NCBI GenBank assembly: GCA_034437535.1
Contig: DAOTTZ010000108.1
Location: 1 to 64,000 of the forward strand
Source: J038 sp034437535
Lineage (GTDB): Bacteria; Chloroflexota; Anaerolineae; Aggregatilineales; Phototrophicaceae
DNA length: 64,000 nucleotides
Direction: 5' to 3'
The first letter of the stretch is position 1, and the number at the start of each line of letters is the position of its first letter. This document shows, in pieces, positions 1-8,512 of the stretch. The notes under the pieces were generated by a model that was not told the origin of the DNA, searched no databases, and saw only the letters and a program-made list of their open reading frames with translations. Position numbers and translations under genes: made by a program.

Positions 1-34
1 TGTAGGTCTCGCTATAATTGCTCTTACGTCCCAT
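1..34 (-). CDS. 5' end of an unidentified gene (cut by window edge)
   Basis: An ATG at position 34 (minus strand) is preceded by a strong ribosome-binding site, GAGGAGGA, about 4-11 bases upstream. The reading frame stays open to the window edge and gives MGRKSNYSETY. Only 11 residues are visible, so the product cannot be named. The gene lies downstream of pyk on the same strand, so it may be read from the eno-pyk transcript or from its own promoter in the 74-base gap. The call rests only on the start codon, the RBS and the orientation. Confidence 0.5.
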   Translation of the reverse strand, partial: MGRKSNYSETY

Positions 35-108
35 TTGCTCCTCCTCTTGTCATCTCATTGTACATCTTCTAGGAGCAACTGTTACTCTATTTTACCGGGG
101 GTGCACCA

Positions 109-1551
109 CTACTCCACTGTGTGAATTTTTAGCAAGTTCGTCTGACCACCCTCACCAAATGGGACACCAGCAATAATAATCAGTGTATCACCCCGGCGCA
201 CTAATTCTTCACGCATAGATGTCTCAATGATGACTGAAATCATCTCATCAATTGAGTGGAATTCCGGAACAAGCAACGGGAAAACCCCCCAAACTAAAGC
301 CATCATATGATAGGTAACTTTATTGGGTGTAATACACAAGATGGGCGTGCGAGGACGCTCACGCGCTACGCGACGGGCAGTATATCCGCTGATTGTCGTC
401 GTAACAATCGCACGCGGGTTTAATGCCTCCGAAATATGATAGGTGCTTTCACTGATTGCATCAGAGATTGCATCTTGTCCATCTTTAGCTTGTGCCGTAG
501 ACCAATCGGAGCCATCATTATGCCATATGTTCTGCTCCGCAATCGTAGAAATTGTCGCCATCGTCTCTACCGCCGCCACCGGGTAAGAACCAACAGCACT
601 TTCGTTACTGAGCATCACAGCATCGGTGCCATCAATAATGGCATTATAAACATCACTGGCTTCCGCACGGGTTGGACGAGGCGAATCAACCATCGAACTA
701 AGCATCTGAGTGGCTGTGATAACCGGAATACTATTCTCATTACACAGCCGAATAATACGCTTTTGATGGAAAGGGACTTCCTCCGCCGGAACTTCCAGGC
801 CAAGATCACCGCGAGCAACCATAATACCATCAACCGAACCGATGATTTCTTCGATGTTCGCCAGAGCTTCATGCTTTTCAATCTTGGCAATAACAGCCGC
901 ATGTTTACCCAGATGACGCATTAGCCAACGTAGCTCACGAATATCATCCGAGTTTCGAACAAATGACATCGCGATATAGTCAGTGTCTTGTTCAAGTGCA
1001 AATTCAATATCACGGCGATCTTTATCTGTAATAGCAGATAGTGTCAAATGGGCATTAGGAGCCATAACGCCCTTACGCGAACTTAATTCCCCGCCTAAGA
1101 TGACACGACAGATCAACTTCCGGCTGTATGCTTCTTCAACGATAAATTCTAGATTTCCATCATCTAATAATAAGCGCATACCAGAGTTAATATCGCGAAC
1201 AAACTCTGGATGCGGTAATGAAACGATATTATCCGTCCCATCAGCATCATCTAACGTGAGGGTTACCTGATCATCTTGTGCCAACATGATCGGTTCTTTA
1301 ACCTTGCCGATTCGTATCTTCGGCCCCTGAATATCGCACATGACCGCGACGACGCGCTTTTCCTCTTCGGCAACCTCTCGAACCAGCCGTATTGACTCAC
1401 GGTGCCGCTCATGCTCGCCATGAGAAAAATTGATCCGGGCAACGTCCATACCCGCACGGATCATCAACCGCAAAGTCTCCTTATCCCAGGAAGCCGGGCC
1501 AATTGTCGCAACAATTTTTGTTCGTTTGTTATAAATCTGGTTTTCTACCAC
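109..1551 (-). CDS. pyk: Pyruvate kinase
   Basis: Pyruvate kinase catalyses the last glycolytic step, phosphoenolpyruvate + ADP to pyruvate + ATP, in the cytoplasm. The protein (about 480 residues, the usual size) starts with the typical RTKIVATIGPAS segment and contains ARINFSHG, the Lys-bearing AKIEKHEAL stretch, the MVARGDLGLEVP loop and the active-site helix PVITATQMLSSM. A C-terminal allosteric-type domain follows. I chose a GTG start at 1551 because the RBS AAGGAG (1561-1566) lies 9 bases upstream of it. A TTG three codons earlier abuts that RBS and is an unlikely start. The gene is downstream of enolase on the same strand, so consecutive glycolytic steps are adjacent; a hairpin lies between them. 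Confidence 0.97.
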   Translation of the reverse strand: MVENQIYNKRTKIVATIGPASWDKETLRLMIRAGMDVARINFSHGEHERHRESIRLVREVAEEEKRVVAVMCDIQGPKIRIGKVKEPIMLAQDDQVTLTLDDADGTDNIVSLPHPEFVRDINSGMRLLLDDGNLEFIVEEAYSRKLICRVILGGELSSRKGVMAPNAHLTLSAITDKDRRDIEFALEQDTDYIAMSFVRNSDDIRELRWLMRHLGKHAAVIAKIEKHEALANIEEIIGSVDGIMVARGDLGLEVPAEEVPFHQKRIIRLCNENSIPVITATQMLSSMVDSPRPTRAEASDVYNAIIDGTDAVMLSNESAVGSYPVAAVETMATISTIAEQNIWHNDGSDWSTAQAKDGQDAISDAISESTYHISEALNPRAIVTTTISGYTARRVARERPRTPILCITPNKVTYHMMALVWGVFPLLVPEFHSIDEMISVIIETSMREELVRRGDTLIIIAGVPFGEGGQTNLLKIHTVE

Positions 1552-1573
1552 AGACCGCAACTCCTTGTCTTAA

Positions 1574-1607
1574 TGTGTGACGCCTTATGTATGATAGACG
1601 TCACACA
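1574..1607 (-). other. Intercistronic inverted repeat between eno and pyk
   Basis: TGTGTGACG (1574-1582) and CGTCACACA (1599-1607) form a perfect 9-bp stem around a 16-base loop. No T-run follows on the minus strand, so this is not a standard intrinsic terminator. It may be an mRNA-stabilising or attenuating hairpin, or a dyad operator upstream of pyk. Function is not shown. Confidence 0.5.
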
Positions 1608-1626
1608 CGCGCTAACGAATTATCCT

Positions 1627-2919
1627 TTACAGACTAAGATTGGTGAATGCAGATAGGCCTGCGTACTGTGCGGCCCCACCAAGTTGTTCTTCAATCCGCA
1701 ACAGTTGATTATACTTGGCAACACGGTCACTACGTGCTGGGGCACCAGTCTTGATTTGACCGGCATTCATTGCAACAGCCAGATCAGAAATCGTGATGTC
1801 TTCTGTCTCACCGCTTCGATGGCTGGTGACAACTGTCATCCCATGCCGTTGTGATAACTGGGCGGCGGCCAGAGCTTCGGTCAAAGAGCCGATCTGATTG
1901 ACTTTAAATAACAATGAATTTGCGGCTTTTTCTTTGATAGCCCGCTCAACTCGTTCGGTGTTGGTGACGAGCAAATCATCACCGACGATCTGAACACGGT
2001 CACCGATACGTGCGACTAATTTCGTCCAATTTGCCCAATCATTTTCATCCAAGCCATCTTCAATCGAGATGATGGGATAGCGATCACACCAATCCGCCCA
2101 GAAATCAATCATCTCTTCGCCTGTCAGTTGTTTTCCTTCGATTTCCAGGTTGTACTTACCGGTTTTGGCATCATAAATTTCTGAGGTGGCCGGATCAAGT
2201 GCGATCCGAATCTGATCGCCCGGTTGATACCCGGCGCGCTCGATTGCCTCCATAATGACATCCAACGCGGCCTGGTTCGAGCCAAGACTGGGTGCAAAAC
2301 CACCTTCGTCACCGACACTGGTCGAATAGCCTTTATCATGGATAACTTGCTTGAGTGCTTGATAGATCTCCACACCCCAGCGCAATCCTTCGCTGAACGT
2401 TTCCGCACCGACGGGCATCACCATGAATTCCTGGAAGTCGGTACTGTTAACGGCATGTTTGCCACCATTCATGATGTTCATCATCGGCACTGGCAACACA
2501 TGAGCATGAACACCACCGAGATAGGCATAGAGTGGCAATTCAACGCTATCTGCCGCCGCATGTGCAACAGCCATTGAAACGCCTAGAATCGCGTTGGCAC
2601 CCAGGTTTGCCTTGTTAGGCGTTCCATCCACTTCCAGCATAACGTGATCGATTTCGATCTGGTTCATGGCATACATACCGATCAACGCATCGGCCAGCGG
2701 GCCATTCACCGCTTCGACTGCTTTCTGTACGCCTTTACCTCCATAACGGTCTTTGTCGCCATCACGAAGTTCAATCGCTTCATGTTCGCCGGTTGATGCA
2801 CCACTCGGCACGATTGCACGTCCAAACGCGCCATCTGTAAGACTCACTTCGACTTCGATTGTCGGATTACCGCGAGAGTCCAATACCTCGCGTGCATGGA
2901 TCATATCAATGATAGACAT
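1627..2919 (-). CDS. eno: Enolase (phosphopyruvate hydratase)
   Basis: Enolase converts 2-phosphoglycerate to phosphoenolpyruvate in glycolysis and gluconeogenesis. At 430 residues it has the family length. Visible hallmarks are the N-terminal AREVLDSRGNPTIEVEV, PSGASTG, the metal-ligand stretch SIEDGLDENDW, the catalytic Lys region LLFKVNQIGSLTE, and SHRSGETED near the C-terminus. The ATG at 2919 is preceded by AAGGAG at about 8 bases. It is the first gene of a minus-strand pair with pyk and is divergent from the cysteine desulfurase gene. Confidence 0.98.
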   Translation of the reverse strand: MSIIDMIHAREVLDSRGNPTIEVEVSLTDGAFGRAIVPSGASTGEHEAIELRDGDKDRYGGKGVQKAVEAVNGPLADALIGMYAMNQIEIDHVMLEVDGTPNKANLGANAILGVSMAVAHAAADSVELPLYAYLGGVHAHVLPVPMMNIMNGGKHAVNSTDFQEFMVMPVGAETFSEGLRWGVEIYQALKQVIHDKGYSTSVGDEGGFAPSLGSNQAALDVIMEAIERAGYQPGDQIRIALDPATSEIYDAKTGKYNLEIEGKQLTGEEMIDFWADWCDRYPIISIEDGLDENDWANWTKLVARIGDRVQIVGDDLLVTNTERVERAIKEKAANSLLFKVNQIGSLTEALAAAQLSQRHGMTVVTSHRSGETEDITISDLAVAMNAGQIKTGAPARSDRVAKYNQLLRIEEQLGGAAQYAGLSAFTNLSL

Positions 2920-3010
2920 GTTTAACTCCTTACTTTGATAGACTCCTGTATATCATACATCGGTTGCTAGGAAAAACCACATCGACTGCTTTAAACGACA
3001 TTTAAAGTTC

Positions 3011-3039
3011 TTGATCGGTTATTAGACATCCCCTACAAT
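3011..3039 (+). promoter_or_regulatory. Predicted sigma70-type promoter for the cysteine desulfurase-mnmA operon
   Basis: TTGATC (3011-3016) and TACAAT (3034-3039) are separated by 17 bases, about 44 bases upstream of the ATG at 3083. Spacing and both boxes are close to consensus. It is a prediction by pattern only. Confidence 0.6.
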
Positions 3040-3082
3040 GATACGATAGAGCATCTGTAAAGAATTTTAAGTAAGGTTTGCC

Positions 3083-4258
3083 ATGAGCCAGCGTAAGGTA
3101 TATCTCGATTATTCTGCCACAACGCCGCTTGATCCGCGTGTGCTTGATAAGATTTTTCCATATTTTACAGAAACATTTGGCAATACATCCTCCGCACATG
3201 GGTTTGGCCGCAAAGCTGAAGACGCCATCGAGACGGCACGCGAGACCATCGCGTCGATCTTCAATTGCAAGCCACACGAGATCATCTTTACCAGCGGCGG
3301 TTCAGAAAGTGATAACTTAGCGATTCGTGGGGCAGGGTGGGCGCGTTATAAAACAGGACGTGGCAATCATCTGATTACAACCCCTGTAGAACACAGCGCG
3401 GTAACTCGTACCGTGAATCAACTCACCGAATTCAATGATTTTGAGCAAACGATCTTACCGGTGACCTCGCAAGGCGGTGTTGATGTTGAAGATATGATCC
3501 AGGCAATACGTGAGACTACGACCATAGCCAGTGTGATTTATGCAAACAATGAAGTTGGTACGATTGCGCCTTTACCGCAACTCAGCCAGGCTTTGCACTC
3601 GCATGATGTGTTGTTGCACACGGATGCTGTTCAAGCCGCTGGTCAGTTAACACTTGATGTCGATGCGTTAGGCGTCGATCTGATGAGTATTTCCGCCCAT
3701 AAGTTTTACGGGCCGAAAGGTGTCGGCGTGTTATATTGTCGTGATGGCTTGACCCTGGAGCCGAGTCAAACAGGCGGCAGTCACGAATCAGGCCGGCGGG
3801 CTGGCACATTGAATACACCTGGGATTGTCGGCATGGCGGAAGCTCTACGGTTAGCTTACGCTGAATTGCCGGAGCGATCCAAGCATTATCGTACATTGCG
3901 CGATCAACTGCGTGATCGAATCCTATCTGAAATTCCCGGATCACATACAACAGGGCACCCGGAAGATCGCCTGCCTTCTCATGCTAGTTTTGTCTTCGAA
4001 GACATTGACAGCACCAAATTATTGATGCACCTGGATATGAAAGGGATCGCCGCTAGCGGAGCTTCTGCCTGTAAGACAGGCAATCCGGAACCATCCAATG
4101 TGCTCCTGGCAATGGGCCTGCCAGAAGAATTAGCGATTGGCAGTTTGCGGCTTACAATCGGTCGAGAGACGACCGAAGAAGACATTAATTACACGGTGGA
4201 AACGTTGAAAAAGACAGTTGAGACGTTACGTAAGTTAGGAAAAGCTTTATCGCTATGA
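3083..4258 (+). CDS. Cysteine desulfurase (NifS/IscS family)
   Basis: A PLP-dependent enzyme that removes sulfur from cysteine as an enzyme-bound persulfide for Fe-S clusters and thiolated tRNA. The 391 residues match the family. Visible motifs are YLDYSATTPLDPRV at the N-terminus, FTSGGSESDNLAI, the PLP-Lys motif SAHKFYGPKG, and the mobile catalytic-Cys loop SGASACKTGN. It overlaps mnmA by 4 bases (ATGA), so translation is probably coupled. Its likely role here is to supply sulfur to MnmA for 2-thiouridine (inference from context). The start ATG has a short AAGG RBS. No scaffold (iscU/nifU) is visible nearby. Confidence 0.95.
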   Translation: MSQRKVYLDYSATTPLDPRVLDKIFPYFTETFGNTSSAHGFGRKAEDAIETARETIASIFNCKPHEIIFTSGGSESDNLAIRGAGWARYKTGRGNHLITTPVEHSAVTRTVNQLTEFNDFEQTILPVTSQGGVDVEDMIQAIRETTTIASVIYANNEVGTIAPLPQLSQALHSHDVLLHTDAVQAAGQLTLDVDALGVDLMSISAHKFYGPKGVGVLYCRDGLTLEPSQTGGSHESGRRAGTLNTPGIVGMAEALRLAYAELPERSKHYRTLRDQLRDRILSEIPGSHTTGHPEDRLPSHASFVFEDIDSTKLLMHLDMKGIAASGASACKTGNPEPSNVLLAMGLPEELAIGSLRLTIGRETTEEDINYTVETLKKTVETLRKLGKALSL

Positions 4259-5346
4259 ATGCAGATAAGCGTGTTGTCGTCGCCATGAGCGGCGGGGTTG
4301 ATAGTTCAGTTGCGGCGGCCTTACTCGTCGAAGCGGGTTATGATGTCGTCGGCATGATGATGCGCCTCTGGTCTGAGGAGACGACCGAAGGCGGAGCACA
4401 CAACCGCTGTTGCACACCAGAACAGATGAATGATGCCAGACGCATAGCGGATAAGCTCGGTATTCCGTTTTATGTGCTGGATACAAAAGACGTCTTTCGG
4501 AATACAGTAGTCGAATACTTTATCGACCAGCACAGCCAGGGCGTGACTCCGAATCCTTGTATCGAGTGCAACCGGCACATTCGGTTTACTTATCTTTTCG
4601 AGAATGCGATGGCATTAGATGCAGATTATTTAGCGACCGGGCATTATGCACGCATCGATCAGCGTGATGATCGCTATCGTCTGCGAATGGGGATCGACCC
4701 GAAAAAAGATCAAAGCTATGTGTTGTGTGTACTCCAACAAAATCACCTGGCACATACACTGTTCCCAGTAGGTGAATATCCCAAAGACGAAGTGCGTAAA
4801 ATCGCAGAACGGTTCGGTTTGCCGACTGCTAGCAAACAGGATAGCCAGGATCTATGCTTTTTAGGTGATGGTGATTATCGACGCTTCCTGCGGGATCATT
4901 CGCCAGCGATTATGCAAAAGGGGCCGATTGTCTTAAAAACGGGTGAAGTTATCGGCGAGCATGATGGGCTGGCAAATTATACGATTGGTCAACGGAAGGG
5001 ACTGGGTGTTTCTTACCACGAACCACTTTACGTCATTGCCACCAATCCATATCGTAATGCGCTCATCGTTGGCATACGGGATGAGCTAGGACAGAGTCTA
5101 TTCACAGCCAAACGAGTAAATTGGATCAACGGCGTGCCACCACAATCAGCTATAGAGGCAACTGTGAAGATTCGTTACAAGGCCAAGCCCGTCCCGGCGA
5201 CCATCACACCCTTACCCGATGATCGAATGCATGTCGCACTTGCAACACCGCTACGTGATGTTACACCAGGGCAAGGAGCCGTCATTTATGACGGTGATGT
5301 ATGTTTAGGCGGCGGCATCATCGAGCGATCTGTTGAGTATGACTAG
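4255..5346 (+). CDS. mnmA: tRNA-specific 2-thiouridylase MnmA
   Basis: MnmA activates U34 of Lys/Glu/Gln tRNAs with ATP and inserts sulfur to make 2-thiouridine. The 363-residue protein has the PP-loop SGGVDSS at residues 10-16, the catalytic Cys in NPCIECN, the second conserved Cys in SQDLCFLGDGDY, and the GQRKGLG motif of the central domain. Its start overlaps the cysteine desulfurase stop, which suggests a dedicated sulfur-relay pair. Its stop codon overlaps by 4 bases the stop of the convergent prepilin peptidase gene. Confidence 0.97.
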   Translation: MNADKRVVVAMSGGVDSSVAAALLVEAGYDVVGMMMRLWSEETTEGGAHNRCCTPEQMNDARRIADKLGIPFYVLDTKDVFRNTVVEYFIDQHSQGVTPNPCIECNRHIRFTYLFENAMALDADYLATGHYARIDQRDDRYRLRMGIDPKKDQSYVLCVLQQNHLAHTLFPVGEYPKDEVRKIAERFGLPTASKQDSQDLCFLGDGDYRRFLRDHSPAIMQKGPIVLKTGEVIGEHDGLANYTIGQRKGLGVSYHEPLYVIATNPYRNALIVGIRDELGQSLFTAKRVNWINGVPPQSAIEATVKIRYKAKPVPATITPLPDDRMHVALATPLRDVTPGQGAVIYDGDVCLGGGIIERSVEYD

Positions 5347-6278
5347 GGTGGGAAAACTGCGCCAAACATCGCTGGCCCAAGTGTATCCCGGTACAATAAC
5401 ATCAATATGGTCCCGACGACGATGTAGGGGCCATACGGTATGGCAGTAAATGCGCTGTATTTGCCGCCAAATAATGCGCGTGACAGAATGTAAATCAACG
5501 CGCCGAAAGCCCCTAGAAATACCGTAATGAAGATGGCAAAGATTAGCACCCGCCAGCCGAGGATAAGCCCTGCTAACATTGCCATCATGACATCGCCATA
5601 TCCAAACGCGACTTCATCAATGGATTGCCCACGCAGTGACCCCAGGACATAGGTAAACAAAAATCCACCACCGTACATAATGAAGAAAACGCCGAATCCT
5701 GCCGCGCCGCCCGCCAGGGCCGTGATGAGATCTGGCGGATAACCGGTCGTCGCCGCGTCAAGAATCGCTAACACAGCCGATGGAATGATGACGATGAATA
5801 AGATCAGCTTATGCTCAATGTCGATCACGATGATAAGCGCAAAGATTGCCATATAGAGCATCCAGAAGATCGTTTGCAATGTGCCGATGGTCGGCTCACC
5901 CGGTTCGACGTTAACGTTAATGTAGTCAATGGCTAAAACTGTGATGACCATCAACCCAATCGTCAGGATCTCAGTGAGTGGATACCGCCAACTTAGCTTA
6001 ACCTGGCCGTCGGAAGACTCACGCTTTCCAAACAAGAATGCGGTAAGGCCCAACCACGCCAATGGTGGACGCGGTTCATCGTCAGCTTCGACAAATTCCT
6101 GGGTGATGTCGTTACCCTGTGCGTCTTCGACTGGAATATGAATGGCTCGCTTTTTAGCCTCTGGCACATAACGAGGGAGGCGGGGCGCACGCCGTAACGG
6201 CAGGTCATCTGCCAGGACATTGACGATGCCACCAGCGACTAAGCCCCACATGACAGCGAAAAATAACTCTACGATCAT
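5343..6278 (-). CDS. A24-type prepilin peptidase-like membrane protein
   Basis: An integral-membrane aspartic peptidase of the prepilin/preflagellin family, which cleaves leader peptides of type IV pilin-like proteins. The 311-residue protein has an N-terminal helix, a polar insert (about residues 30-85) and several membrane segments. The two expected catalytic Asp sites are visible: IVIDIEHKLI and the GxGD motif as FGYGDVMMAM. The N-terminal VNVLADDLPLRR resembles the conserved start of these peptidases, but the four-Cys zinc motif is absent, as in short or non-methylating members. The ATG at 6278 has an AGGAT RBS. It is the last gene of the SbnI/ACT/JAMM run, and no pilin gene is visible in the window. 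Confidence 0.85.
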   Translation of the reverse strand: MIVELFFAVMWGLVAGGIVNVLADDLPLRRAPRLPRYVPEAKKRAIHIPVEDAQGNDITQEFVEADDEPRPPLAWLGLTAFLFGKRESSDGQVKLSWRYPLTEILTIGLMVITVLAIDYINVNVEPGEPTIGTLQTIFWMLYMAIFALIIVIDIEHKLILFIVIIPSAVLAILDAATTGYPPDLITALAGGAAGFGVFFIMYGGGFLFTYVLGSLRGQSIDEVAFGYGDVMMAMLAGLILGWRVLIFAIFITVFLGAFGALIYILSRALFGGKYSAFTAIPYGPYIVVGTILMLLYRDTLGPAMFGAVFPP

Positions 6279-6287
6279 AAGCGCATC

Positions 6288-6827
6288 CTAGGGTAGTTCC
6301 GGTGCCGGCGGTAATAAGGCGACCGAAATCACGATCAACGATGCAATGAGTAACACTGCACCGATTAAAATAGCCCAACGTTGTGCTGGGCTTTCAACAA
6401 ATGACGGGCGGATATAGTCACTGCGATCAACCAGATCAACTGCATCGACACGACCAGAGTCAATGCGCCAGGCGGCCAGCCGAGCTTGTTTAACCCGATA
6501 CCCAATGATGACATGAAGGCAATCACCGTATGCTGGTGCCTGCTGTCTATCGTCAGGAGACGGAATCGGCGGGCCATCTGGGTGCGAGTGATAAATCGCC
6601 AGGATACGTTGGTTATCGGCACGGATAGCCGGAAGATGTGTCTCAAACGCCTGACGGTGAATTTTGAATTGAGTCTCCGGTGTGTTTGCCATGTTTTCCA
6701 GCGGGATCACCTGCATGATCACGTTACCGCGCCCCGCTAGGAATCCACAAGCCTCACAAGGATAGGCGATTGCCGCATGCTTGATCATACGTTCCTGAAG
6801 ATCTGGTGAAAACACCAACGTCGTCAT
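6288..6827 (-). CDS. Membrane-anchored JAMM/M67 metallopeptidase
   Basis: A Mov34/MPN (JAMM) zinc isopeptidase-like protein. The zinc and catalytic pattern is complete: Glu25 (in CEACG), then HSHPDGPPIPSPDD giving His80, His82, Ser90 and Asp93. Bacterial relatives (Mec type) release cysteine or sulfur from small ubiquitin-like sulfur carriers. The last 25 residues or so form one hydrophobic segment (WAILIGAVLLIASLIVISVA), so the catalytic domain is probably tethered to the membrane with a very short tail. The start overlaps the stop of the upstream unknown gene (ATGA). No ubiquitin-like partner ending in Gly-Gly is visible next to it, so the substrate is unknown. Confidence 0.85.
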   Translation of the reverse strand: MTTLVFSPDLQERMIKHAAIAYPCEACGFLAGRGNVIMQVIPLENMANTPETQFKIHRQAFETHLPAIRADNQRILAIYHSHPDGPPIPSPDDRQQAPAYGDCLHVIIGYRVKQARLAAWRIDSGRVDAVDLVDRSDYIRPSFVESPAQRWAILIGAVLLIASLIVISVALLPPAPELP

Positions 6828-7198
6828 GACGTCATCTCGTCTTCAGCCGGGATGCTGAACGTAACCCGGTGTTGATCTTGCGGCGGATTACGTGTCTCAT
6901 AAAACAGATCGGCCACTAATTCGTAGTCTCCGGCGGGTTCATCCACATTGCGGATGTGCAGGGTAAATTCCATATCCGCGTGCATGGTTTCGATGATGCT
7001 TAATTCACCGACGATCACATCATCTGTATTCCGTGCGACAAGAAACAAGTTTGGCCGTTCTTGAAATGGTGTTACCTTGATATTGATCCAGATACGCCGA
7101 CGATCCGGGTAAAGTTCTAATGCTAGATCTTCGATCTTGATCTGGCTTTTCGGTTGTGGTACCTGGTCACTGTTGAAAAATTGTATGTCATTACTCAT
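6824..7198 (-). CDS. Conserved-looking unknown protein in the JAMM/ACT cluster
   Basis: A 124-residue acidic soluble protein that I do not recognise. Residues 20-115 alternate hydrophobic and polar positions (WINIKVTPF, NLFLVARN, DYELVADLFY), which suggests a beta-sandwich. No signal peptide, membrane segment, Cys pair or C-terminal Gly-Gly is present. It overlaps the ACT gene by 8 bases and the JAMM gene by 4, so translational coupling is likely. It could be a partner or substrate of the JAMM protease, but the sequence does not show this. Confidence 0.8.
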   Translation of the reverse strand: MSNDIQFFNSDQVPQPKSQIKIEDLALELYPDRRRIWINIKVTPFQERPNLFLVARNTDDVIVGELSIIETMHADMEFTLHIRNVDEPAGDYELVADLFYETRNPPQDQHRVTFSIPAEDEMTS

Positions 7199-7622
7199 GG
7201 GTCATCTGTTCCAAAACACTTACAGCTTGTTCAAATTGAGACTCTGTAACGAAAATATGATCTCGACTGAAAGCCGCGACCGGTAATAAGCTAATGCCGG
7301 CATCAGCCAGTGCCCCGCTGATTCGAGCCATAAATCCAACAAAATCGGGCGATAATACGACATCCAGCGTGATTAGTCGATAGGCTAGCTCTGTCACGGT
7401 GTGATCACGTAGACGGTTGTTAAATTCGTCGATCAAGTTATCCGGCATGATAAGTGTGATCTCGTCCGCATCGACGATCAACGCACAAAATGGATCTCGT
7501 ATTTCTGCGATGATGCTGGCGGCCACCGTCACCGCTTTGGGATGTAACTGAACCAATCGATAAACCACGTCGTCAGATTTAATTGGCATCGACTTTAACA
7601 CATCATCGACAGACTGAGACAT
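7191..7622 (-). CDS. ACT-domain amino-acid sensor-like protein
   Basis: A protein of about 143 residues whose C-terminal half (LITLDVVLSPDFVGFMARISGALADAGISLLPVAAFSRDHIFV, quoted here in outline) matches the tandem-ACT fold of CASTOR-like regulators: a hydrophobic strand, a helix with ISGALADAGIS, then a strand with DHIFV. The N-terminal half (VTVAASIIAEIRDPFCALIVDADEIT region) looks like a paired ACT-like unit. Such proteins bind amino acids and report their level. I chose the ATG at 7622, since GAAAG lies 7 bases upstream; a GTG two codons earlier has no room for an RBS. It lies 11 bases downstream of the SbnI-like gene. Confidence 0.75.
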   Translation of the reverse strand: MSQSVDDVLKSMPIKSDDVVYRLVQLHPKAVTVAASIIAEIRDPFCALIVDADEITLIMPDNLIDEFNNRLRDHTVTELAYRLITLDVVLSPDFVGFMARISGALADAGISLLPVAAFSRDHIFVTESQFEQAVSVLEQMTHE

Positions 7623-7633
7623 AATCACACTTT

Positions 7634-8452
7634 CTATTCATTGAATTGATAGGTCGGTTCAGCATAATAACGAACTCGCCGGTTTGCCAGTTTTTCCCGC
7701 ACCCAGATGTTCAGTTGATTATTCTTCTCGTTAAGACGTGTCGTCTCGTCTCGCAGAATTTGCATCGGGTAGTTGACCAAAAGAGCGCGACCATGAATGA
7801 TGTGCCGACTAATGCCAGGCGGAAGATATGCGTGATACTTCGCGGCGGCGATAATATCTGACGGTTGATAATTTGGGAAGAATACCACCGCAATCGCATC
7901 CTCATATAAAGGCCAGATTTCCCCTGGTTCTCTGATTGCGGTACGATAAAGACGTGCATTGCGCTGGTAAATGCCGACGACATCCCGTAAGACGGCGTTT
8001 CGCTCGTGGGTTGTATTAACCGGCGCATGAATTGACAAGACGCGGCCATCGGGTAGCGCGATGTGACAGATTGCATCACTGGCTTGTCCATCCTGGATTT
8101 GAATGGTTGGCAATTGGCGTAGTTGATCTAAAAAGTCATCAAGTGACCAATCGCTGATGATATGTTGCCATGTATTGAGATCGACATAACCACTGTTATA
8201 ATCAACGATCTGCACCAAAATGTGCGGATAGCCTAATTGCTTAAATGAAAAACAGCGGTTGGCACCATCCAGGATGACAAATTGGCTGATGCCCATCGGC
8301 GCGACAATCGGCGGATTGGTAAACTGAGTAGCATCGCGCAGTTGATCTATCAACGGCTTAGACCGCTGGCTATCATGTTCCTCATGCGGATGCACAGCAT
8401 CAACCGAGACAATTCGCAAATCTGGCGGTGGAGCACTGGAATGATCCGACAT
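7634..8452 (-). CDS. SbnI/SerK-like ParB/Srx-fold protein (possible free-serine kinase or regulator)
   Basis: A 272-residue protein of the ParB/sulfiredoxin fold related in pattern to SbnI and archaeal SerK, which phosphorylate free L-serine to O-phosphoserine. Key stretches are HPHEEHD near residue 21, then PPIVA, then VILDGANRCFSFKQLGY (residues 59-75, the DGxHR-type loop), and a C-terminal LPPGISRHIIHGRALLVNYP region typical of this subfamily. I chose the ATG at 8452 because TGAGGA lies about 8 bases upstream; an in-frame start 14 codons earlier has no RBS. It leads a minus-strand run with ACT, unknown, JAMM and A24 genes, and is divergent from the Nudix gene. Activity is inferred from the family, not shown. 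Confidence 0.7.
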   Translation of the reverse strand: MSDHSSAPPPDLRIVSVDAVHPHEEHDSQRSKPLIDQLRDATQFTNPPIVAPMGISQFVILDGANRCFSFKQLGYPHILVQIVDYNSGYVDLNTWQHIISDWSLDDFLDQLRQLPTIQIQDGQASDAICHIALPDGRVLSIHAPVNTTHERNAVLRDVVGIYQRNARLYRTAIREPGEIWPLYEDAIAVVFFPNYQPSDIIAAAKYHAYLPPGISRHIIHGRALLVNYPMQILRDETTRLNEKNNQLNIWVREKLANRRVRYYAEPTYQFNE

Positions 8453-8512
8453 AAAATATTCCTCAAAGAAATCAATACTCTGCAAGCGTAGCACGAAGCG
8501 AGTAGCATAACA

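Noticed and set aside
7711..8091. Minus-strand frame inside the SbnI-like gene
   Set aside because: Shadow frame of the real gene with no RBS or recognisable domain.
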